A DNA stretch of 64,000 nucleotides from Marinobacterium_D sp050908845 (lineage in GTDB: Bacteria > Pseudomonadota > Gammaproteobacteria > Pseudomonadales > Balneatricaceae), in contig NZ_CP194171.1 in assembly GCF_050908845.1 (NCBI RefSeq), forward strand, positions 3,100,001-3,164,000. Reading direction: 5' to 3'. A program made the position numbers and the translations under genes. Position 1 is the first letter of the stretch, and the number at the start of each line of letters is the position of its first letter. The notes under the pieces are model-generated. The model was not told where the DNA came from and did not search any database. It saw nothing but the letters and a program-made list of their open reading frames with translations. Of the stretch, positions 62,324 through 64,000 are shown in pieces.

Positions 62324-62352
62324 ATACTACTTAGCAGCCCCCGGAGTGTCAA
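62324..62352 (-). promoter_or_regulatory. sigma-70 promoter of the tRNA operon
   Basis: Minus strand: TTGACA (62352-62347), 17-bp spacer, TAGTAT (62329-62324), then a G+C-rich discriminator (ACGCCCGG), as usual for stringently controlled stable RNA promoters. Confidence 0.88.
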
Positions 62353-62416
62353 GCGTTTCACAATCACTAATTGAAGATTTTTTTCGTTTACGATCAACAG
62401 GTTAGTTTTTAAACAA

Positions 62417-62451
62417 AAAAGGCCGCCGGGAATCTGCCGCGGCGGCCTTTT
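62417..62451 (-). terminator. gltX terminator
   Basis: Stem GGCCGCC / GGCGGCC with a 13-nt loop; on the minus strand followed by TTTTTTGTTT. It separates gltX from the tRNA promoter. TTTT on the other side makes it partly bidirectional. Confidence 0.88.
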
Positions 62452-62468
62452 ACTGTTGGATGGCGCGA

Positions 62469-63956
62469 TTAACCGAGTTCGATCGCGCGGTACTCTTTTT
62501 CCCAGCTCTTGGTCTGCTTCTTCGACGGCCCGCCGATGGTATCCAGTGCGAAGCGGACACGGGCACGGCTCATATCCGGGCCCAGGATCTCCATGGCATC
62601 CACCACAGAGACGGTCTGCGCAGTACCGGAGATCGCCACGAACAGCGGGAACAGGAAGTCGCGGATCTTGAAGCCCAGCGCCTCACCCAGCCCTTTCAGG
62701 CCGTTGAACAGCTGATCGCGATCCCAGTGACGCTGCTCGTCAAGGTACCAGGAGGCGAACTGCAGAATCCGGCGCACATCGTCGATGCTCAGTTTCTTGT
62801 GCTCGAAGCTCGCTTCGGTCACCGGCATCATGCCCGACAGGAAGAAACCGGCCAGCGGGGCGATATCGGAGAATTTCTCTACGCGCGGCTGGATCAACGG
62901 GATAATCTGCATCAGGTATTCGGGGTTGAGCGCCCACTGCTGAACCCGTGCCGCAAACTGCTCCGGCGTCAGGTCTTCACGGATCCACAGGCCGTTGAGC
63001 CAGCTGAGCTTCTCCTGGTCGAAGACCGGGCCACCCAGGGAGACACGCTGGATATCGAAGGCGGCGAACATCTCTTCGCGGCTGAACTTTTCACGCTCGT
63101 CCGGCATCGACCAACCCATGCGACCCAGGTAGTTCAACAGCGCCTCGGCCATGTAACCCATGCGCTGGTAATAAAGGATACTGGTCGGGTTCTTGCGCTT
63201 GGACAGTTTGGTCTTATCGGGGTTGCGCAGCAGCGGCATGTGGCAGAGCTTGGGCATATCCCAGCCAAAGTATTCATACAGCAGCTTGTGCTTGGGTGCC
63301 GAGTTGATCCACTCCTCGCCACGGATCACGTGGCTGATCTTCATCAGATGATCATCAACCACGTTGGCCAGGTGATAGGTCGGCATACCGTCGGATTTCA
63401 GCAGGATCTGCGCATCGACCTGGGCCCAGTCCAGCTCCATGGTGCCACGCAGCATGTCGTCGACTTCGCAGACGCCTTCGGTGGGCACCTTCATGCGCAC
63501 AACATAAGGCTCGCCAGCGGCCATACGGCGTTCGGCTTCTTCTGCCGGCAGCTCCAGATCTTCCTGCTTCAGTGCGCGCTGACGACCGGCGGCCTTATTG
63601 GCTTCACGCAGTTCGTTAAGCTCATGCGCGGTACGGAAGCATAGAAACGCCTTACCCTCTTCCACCAGGCGCATGGCAAAGTCCTTGTACATCCCTTTGC
63701 GCTCGCTCTGGCGATAGGGGCCATGATCGCCACCCACATCGGGACCTTCATCCCACTCCAGCCCCAACCAGCGCAGGGAGTCCAGAATCGCCTTTTCTGA
63801 TTCCGGCGTGCTGCGGGTCTGATCGGTATCCTCGATACGCAGGATGAACTGGCCACCGTGCTGACGGGCAAAAGCCAGGTTAAACAGAGCGATATAGGCG
63901 GTGCCAACATGCGGGTCGCCGGTGGGCGACGGAGCGATTCGGGTGCGAACGGTCAT
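62469..63956 (-). CDS. gltX: glutamyl-tRNA synthetase
   Basis: 495 aa class I synthetase. HIGH-type motif in APSPTGDPHVGTAY; FILRIEDTDQTRS; KMSKS-type motif KTKLSKRKNPTSI; anticodon-binding all-helical C-terminus. Charges tRNA-Glu. Full length; the start is the first conserved Met. Confidence 0.97.
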   Translation of the reverse strand: MTVRTRIAPSPTGDPHVGTAYIALFNLAFARQHGGQFILRIEDTDQTRSTPESEKAILDSLRWLGLEWDEGPDVGGDHGPYRQSERKGMYKDFAMRLVEEGKAFLCFRTAHELNELREANKAAGRQRALKQEDLELPAEEAERRMAAGEPYVVRMKVPTEGVCEVDDMLRGTMELDWAQVDAQILLKSDGMPTYHLANVVDDHLMKISHVIRGEEWINSAPKHKLLYEYFGWDMPKLCHMPLLRNPDKTKLSKRKNPTSILYYQRMGYMAEALLNYLGRMGWSMPDEREKFSREEMFAAFDIQRVSLGGPVFDQEKLSWLNGLWIREDLTPEQFAARVQQWALNPEYLMQIIPLIQPRVEKFSDIAPLAGFFLSGMMPVTEASFEHKKLSIDDVRRILQFASWYLDEQRHWDRDQLFNGLKGLGEALGFKIRDFLFPLFVAISGTAQTVSVVDAMEILGPDMSRARVRFALDTIGGPSKKQTKSWEKEYRAIELG

Positions 63957-64000
63957 AATGTCCTGATTCGGTTTGGTCGTGGTAAAAGCGCGATTATAGC

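Noticed and set aside
1..64000. CRISPR array, prophage, integrative element or rRNA operon
   Set aside because: No regularly spaced direct repeats, integrase, phage structural genes or rRNA sequence were seen.

Overview
The window is a chromosomal segment of a GC-rich gammaproteobacterium. It is most likely a marine member of the Oceanospirillaceae or a neighbouring Pseudomonadales-like group; this is inferred from gene content and was not tested against a database. Supporting signs are the hda / AI-2E / DUF2066 / purMN block, gltX beside tRNA-Ala and tRNA-Glu genes, a TRAP transporter and a glucosylglycerol-phosphate phosphatase.

Region 1 (1-13.1 kb) is housekeeping and signalling. It holds the start of a pseudouridine synthase, hda, a PerM-type permease, a DUF2066 protein, purMN, a DUF3108 protein and yfcL, then a group of cyclic-di-GMP genes (EAL, PAS-GGDEF, HD-GYP) with YgjV, YjbQ and a spermidine-synthase-like protein among them. 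Region 2 (13.1-14.8 kb) is a scar. It has a 5'-truncated copy of a gene whose intact version lies at 53.3 kb, a cyclic-nucleotide-binding-domain protein, degenerate sequence and a possible small RNA.

Region 3 (14.8-53 kb) is the main interest: one continuous catabolic island for aromatic amines. From right to left it has a giant hybrid sensor kinase with its OmpR/TorR-like regulator and, divergently, the full quinohemoprotein amine dehydrogenase operon qhpADCBFEG (periplasmic amine oxidation plus the peptide-modification machinery for its CTQ cofactor). An outer-membrane porin and an aldehyde dehydrogenase follow. Next come paaX, a TRAP transporter, paaABCDEZ, paaFGHIJK and a divergent paaN-paaY pair. 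Read as a route: amine (for example 2-phenylethylamine) to aldehyde in the periplasm, aldehyde to phenylacetate, phenylacetate to phenylacetyl-CoA (PaaK), epoxidation (PaaABCDE), then ring opening and beta-oxidation to acetyl-CoA and succinyl-CoA. Two control layers are visible. One is a PaaX-type operator (TGATAC-N27-GTATCA) lying over the paaA promoter. The other is a repeated tor-box-like array of decamers (CTGTTACANN) at the same distance and orientation upstream of qhpA and the porin gene, with a third copy at 14.8 kb.

Region 4 (53.3-64 kb) has the intact CLCA_X-family gene, a ZIP transporter, a DUF3833 / chalcone-isomerase-like / DUF2878 trio, an M48 lipoprotein protease, an StpA/GgpP phosphatase, small enzymes, a HAD phosphatase, an ELM1-like glycosyltransferase, a tRNA Ala-Glu-Ala operon with a clear sigma-70 promoter, and gltX. 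No CRISPR array, intact insertion sequence, prophage or rRNA was seen.
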